Assembly (NCBI GenBank): GCA_026874595.1
Contig: CM049307.1
Location: 76,612,643-76,676,642 of the forward strand
Source of the DNA: Sipunculus nudus
Lineage: Eukaryota; Annelida; Sipuncula; Golfingiida; Sipunculidae
Length of the DNA: 64,000 nt
Direction: 5' to 3'
Positions within the stretch are counted from its first letter, which is position 1; every line of letters begins with the position of its first letter. A program made the translations under genes and the position numbers. The notes beneath the pieces were generated by a model. It saw only the letters and a list, made by a program, of their open reading frames with translations, ran no database searches and was not told the DNA's origin. This document shows positions 60,949 to 64,000 of the stretch, piece by piece.

Positions 60949-61783
60949 TTTCTTTGGATCTGGACAGACTCAATCACCGGGTAATTTATCACCAACAAAT
61001 GTCAAAGCTGGTTCTGCTATTTCACATTTGTTCAAGTTAAGTGGCAAGCCAGCTTCTCTAATAATATCCAGAACTCTTTTCAGTCTCTGGTCATGCTCAT
61101 CTTGATTTTTAGCATACTCGAAAATATCGCCAATATACACTTTGACACCAGGTAAGTCCTCAAACAGTTGAGCAATCTTAGCATAAAAAAAATTGCTGGT
61201 GCACAGCTTATTCCGAAGGACATACGCTTGAATGAATATCTCCCGAAAGGGGTCGCCACTGTACAGAGTTTGGAACTCTGTTCATCAAGCTGTAGGTTAT
61301 AAAACCCTTGTGATGCATCCAGTTTTGAAAACAACTTTGCACCTGCCATGTTACTTTGTATCTGTGATCGGTCTGGTAAGTGACAATGTTCTCGGCATAC
61401 ATACTGATTTAACTTGATAGGGTCCATACAAATTCTCAATTGACCACTTGGCTTTTCTACTATCACTAGCGGCATAACCCAGTCAGTTGGTCCCTGTGTT
61501 TTCTCTATTACACCGAGGTTTTCTAGCCGATCTAGTTCTTGTTTAGTTTATCTTTGAGTGCTACTGGCACTCTTCTAGCTGCATATATTACTGGACATGT
61601 ATTTTCTTTCAGCTTGATGTTTACTGTTCCTTCTAGGCAACCTAAACCTTTAAATATATCTTTGTATTCTTCTGCTACTCTTTCTTTAGTCAGAGGACTC
61701 GCTTCACTGACACTGTAAACTATACAGACATCTCTAGTCCTTATCAAAAGACCAAGGCGCTCACTTGTTGCCATCTGGCACAA
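60949..61783 (-). pseudogene. Gypsy reverse transcriptase, with altered catalytic site
   Basis: Three frame segments. Recognisable RT blocks are EKPSGQLRICMDPIKLNQ, FSKLDASQGFYNLQLDE and FGRYSFKRMSFGISCAPA. A run of seven A (plus strand, near 61185) causes a frame break. After it the palm motif reads YIGD (Gly codon at 61129-61131), where the family has Y-x-D-D, so a metal-binding aspartate is lost. A TGA at 60970-60972 interrupts the thumb. Catalysis is impossible as it stands. Confidence 0.85.
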
Positions 61784-62123
61784 TCACAAATTTTATCCTG
61801 TCAAAGTATTTACCATTTTCCAGAGTCACTTTCATGAAACAAACACCCTTGGTTTGAATATCAGAATTGTTATAGGCTTTCAACTGTACTGTCTTGTCCA
61901 GTAGCTTTTGTTTAATCTCCAGTCCTTGATATTCTGACCATGTGAGAATATTTGCCTGAGCACCACTGTCAATTTCCATGGGAATAAATGTTCCATTAAT
62001 TTCAACTGGTGCTATCCATTCATATCTGCTACGGTCTGTGTATTCATTTACAGTATCTATATACAAACCCAAACCGTCTGTTTCTGAATCTGAATCACTG
62101 GACTCTTCAACGTTAACTGTCAT
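61761..62123 (-). pseudogene. Gypsy aspartic protease
   Basis: In frame with gag. It contains the retropepsin active-site motif in the form DSGAQANI (residues about 53-60 of this segment), preceded by the strand PVEINGTFIPMEI. An acidic stretch (ESSDSDSETDG) precedes the domain. The frame ends at a TGA, after which the coding frame continues shifted by one base. Confidence 0.82.
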
Positions 62124-62162
62124 GATTTTCCTAGAACGGCACTTTTTGGCAAAATGGTTTTG

Positions 62163-62900
62163 TCACCGACATTTTGTGCAGGTTTGTCCCCAGGCTGGAC
62201 ATTTACGCGGAGCATGGTCATAGCCACATCTGCTACAGTCAGTGATAAAATTATCCTTTCTGTCAGCTACAGGTTTCTGTTTTGGTTTAGATTCTTTTTG
62301 TCCTCTCTTTTTCTGCCCTGACCATAATTTAGATTTTACTGCACTTACCTTAGCGCTTTCAGCTTGCTGGAACGATTTCATCTGTGACTGGGCCGTTTCT
62401 TGGGCTACACATATTTGTACAGCTGTCTCAAGAGTTAAATCTACAGTGCGCAAAAGTTTCTCTTTAAGTTAAATGTCTGCTATACCCATAACAATCTGGT
62501 CACGTATGAGATCCTCTTTTAACTCACCATAATTACAGCTGTCTGCCTTCAGTCTCAAGTCAGTTAAGAACTGTTCAAACGGTTCCCCCTCCAGCTGTAC
62601 TCTGGACCGGAATACGAAACGCTCGCATATTTCATTTTTACGCGGATTAAAAAAAGCTTGAAACTTCTGTATGACAGTATCAAACTTAGCTTTATCTTCT
62701 CCTGCGGAGTAAGTAAAGGTGCGATACAGTTCTTTGGCCTCAGACCCAGGCACTGTCATAACCAAGCCTATCTTGCGAGCATCACCGGCTCCGGCGGCAC
62801 CAATAGCTTCCAGATACCAGGAAAATATCTCAGAAATATTCCCACCACTCAACTTCAGGGATGCTGGGGGCTTCAGCTGAACAATGACGACACGATATTT
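62163..62900 (-). pseudogene. Gypsy gag (capsid region and zinc knuckles)
   Basis: The N-terminal part (from about 62852 down) resembles retrotransposon gag capsid: FDTVIQKFQAFFNPRKNE followed by RVQLEGEPFEQFLTDLR. After the TAA at 62469-62471 the same frame goes on to a basic linker and a knuckle CSRCGYDHAPRKC (C-x2-C-x3-H-x4-C), then CTKC and, after the TGA at 62163-62165, a H..C half of a second knuckle. The first stop fits a CAA to TAA change and the second a CGA to TGA change, both C to T on the coding strand. The start codon is uncertain. Confidence 0.82.
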
Positions 62901-62954
62901 TCGGCTACAGACGGAGGATGATCACAATTTAATTCGTATTCACTTCTGGTACCA

Positions 62955-63500
62955 TGTATTGTAACTCGGACGCCATATTGCATAACGTAAAACCATCTTT
63001 ATTATACCGTAAAACGGATAGCACACCAGGTGACACTGTCGTAAAAGTGTCGCACATTTTTTATAACTCGGTCCAGTTTGACCCTAGCTTATTATGTTAG
63101 AGACAGATATTTAAATTTGTCGTGAAGAGTCCGATGTTGTAATTCAGTGTCATACCATTTGGAAGCGCATAAAATCTGCTCAAAAATGTCGATTATATAG
63201 AATCATAGCGTTTGTACGGAATCACGGTACCAGTAGGTGATGAAGGGTTAATGTGGCAAAACTGTAAATGCAGAGATTATAAATGTGTTGAAATAATAAT
63301 GTAATGACACGTAGCTAGGTGCCTTGTATTAATATATAATTCAGAAGATGTATAATAATTTGAACAAAAATATTTATTTTAGATTTACACGTCAGGTATC
63401 TGTGAGCAGGAGGACATCTTTCGAGGCGTTACGATCTCTTGGTTGCGAAACGTCATTTTCAGTGATGTAATTGTAATTGTTGCTCCAGGGTTTGCCCTTA
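62955..63500. other. Between the Gypsy remnant and the 63.5-kb exon
   Basis: Could include a 5' LTR of the Gypsy element (a tgtattgtaact start at about 62959 on the plus strand), but no second copy exists in the window to prove it. Confidence 0.3.
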
Positions 63501-63510
63501 TATTTGACAG

Positions 63511-63633
63511 GAGGACACGTTGTAACGACAGTTTTAGTTCTCTACGACTTTGGTTCTGATGTCATCACTTGGTCTTTCGGCCTGAGTTTGGTGATAATAG
63601 GGGTGGCGTACCTGCTGACTACACCTCTTATGG
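63511..63633 (+). CDS. Exon 4 of a further, diverged SLC16-like paralogue
   Basis: Flanked by tttgacag and gtgcgt, 123 bp, phase 1 at both ends like exon 4 of genes A and B (one codon shorter). It reads GGHVVTTVLVLYDFG then FGLSLVIIGVAYLLTTPLMG, matching GHIVMxQVVIVxLFG and FVFGVxxLxAAPLSG. It is intact but clearly more diverged than A and B are from each other. Exons 1-3 are not found between gene B and here, and exon 5 would lie beyond the window, so this is either the 3' part of a gene whose 5' half was lost or an exon of a gene with a very long intron. Confidence 0.6.
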
Positions 63634-64000
63634 GTGCGTATCACTTCAGTTTTGATTTCATTATACGAAGTCGACTTGAAACATGGTAATATATTTAAGG
63701 CAGGCTCTGCCTGAAGTTTTAATATTTCAACATTAGTACTAGTTCAATCCCTACGACAGAGTAAATTAGGTATTTGGATTTGAGCTAATGTGCGCTTCAT
63801 TTATATTGTGATGCAGGTCTAGGATCAGCTTAAAACTTCAAGATATGTGAGAGATTACATTTGTCATACTGAACAAATTTTAAGAGATTTTACTGGAGAT
63901 TCGTTTTTTTTTCAGCTCAGGCTGTTCGTGTATCATTTTATTTAATTTTAATTTAATTTTATTTTTCCTTGATATATTTTTTTTAAATACTTAAAGTTTT

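Larger units (their letters stand above)
59585..62954 (-). mobile_element. Decayed Ty3/Gypsy-class LTR retrotransposon
   Basis: Minus-strand remnant in the order gag, protease, reverse transcriptase, RNase H, integrase, the order of Ty3/Gypsy elements. Gag and protease share one frame, broken by TAA (62469-62471) and TGA (62163-62165). Frame breaks occur near 61760, 61545, 61185 and 60500, with further stops at 60970-60972 and 60278-60280. At 62954, bases reading ...ACA|TGGTACCAGAAG on the minus strand could be an LTR end and primer-binding site. I could not find matching LTRs on both sides. It is inactive. Confidence 0.9.

Noticed and set aside
1-64000. CRISPR arrays or bacterial operons
   Set aside because: The genes have spliceosomal introns, the repeats lack spacer structure, and no bacterial genes are seen.

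Overview
The window is animal nuclear DNA. It is AT-rich, its genes are split by introns, and satellites, MITE-like elements, SINEs and a decayed retrotransposon occupy much of the rest. The style of the repeats (microsatellite-ended elements with internal tandem arrays, a tRNA-derived SINE, a broken Ty3/Gypsy element) suggests a marine invertebrate, most likely a bivalve mollusc. That lineage call is an inference and no diagnostic gene proves it.

The only well-supported host genes are two paralogous SLC16-type (monocarboxylate-transporter-like) membrane transporters on the + strand: gene A (7499-11374, 539 aa) and gene B (50144-54298, 514 aa). Each has five coding exons with identical phases, and exons 2 and 4 are the same length in both. 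Around them lie broken relatives on the same strand: an exon-5 relic (26.6 kb), an exon-1 plus upstream relic (31.0-31.6 kb), a recent partial copy of gene A's exon 1-intron 1-exon 2 (56.7-57.3 kb), and a diverged but intact exon 4 at 63.5 kb that probably belongs to a further paralogue. This is a tandem family undergoing birth and death. Intron 1 of both intact genes uses a GC-AG splice pair, and both proteins lack the TM8 aspartate of classical MCTs, so their substrate is unknown.

The rest is dominated by repeats. At 0.5-2.9, 23.2-26.2, 42.7-46.4 and 52.0-53.0 kb I see what looks like one family of mobile elements. One end carries the palindrome TGACCCATGGGTCA. The other end carries a GTCC/GGAC microsatellite and a hairpin (AGCTCAG...CTGAGCT). 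Different tandem arrays lie between the ends (about 140, 145 or 340 bp units). A second shared signature, the 12-bp palindrome GGTGGCGCCACC, recurs nine times perfectly across otherwise dissimilar arrays (18.7-19.8, 44.7-46.1, 57.7 kb). Other repeats are two SINE copies (one with a 16-bp target duplication), several inverted-repeat elements (34.3, 34.9-35.7, 55.9-56.7 kb), a palindrome-rich insert in gene A intron 4, a perfect 36-bp hairpin at 13.45 kb, minisatellites (100 bp at 21.8-22.5 kb; 25 bp at 40.2 kb) and AT microsatellites.

A minus-strand Ty3/Gypsy-class retrotransposon fills 59.6-62.95 kb. It has recognisable gag, protease, reverse transcriptase, RNase H and integrase segments but is dead: four in-frame stops, four frame breaks, a changed RT catalytic aspartate and a deleted integrase core. 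A cluster of promoter-type motifs at 14.53-14.68 kb, followed by two exon-like blocks, may mark a non-coding or unrecognised transcription unit.
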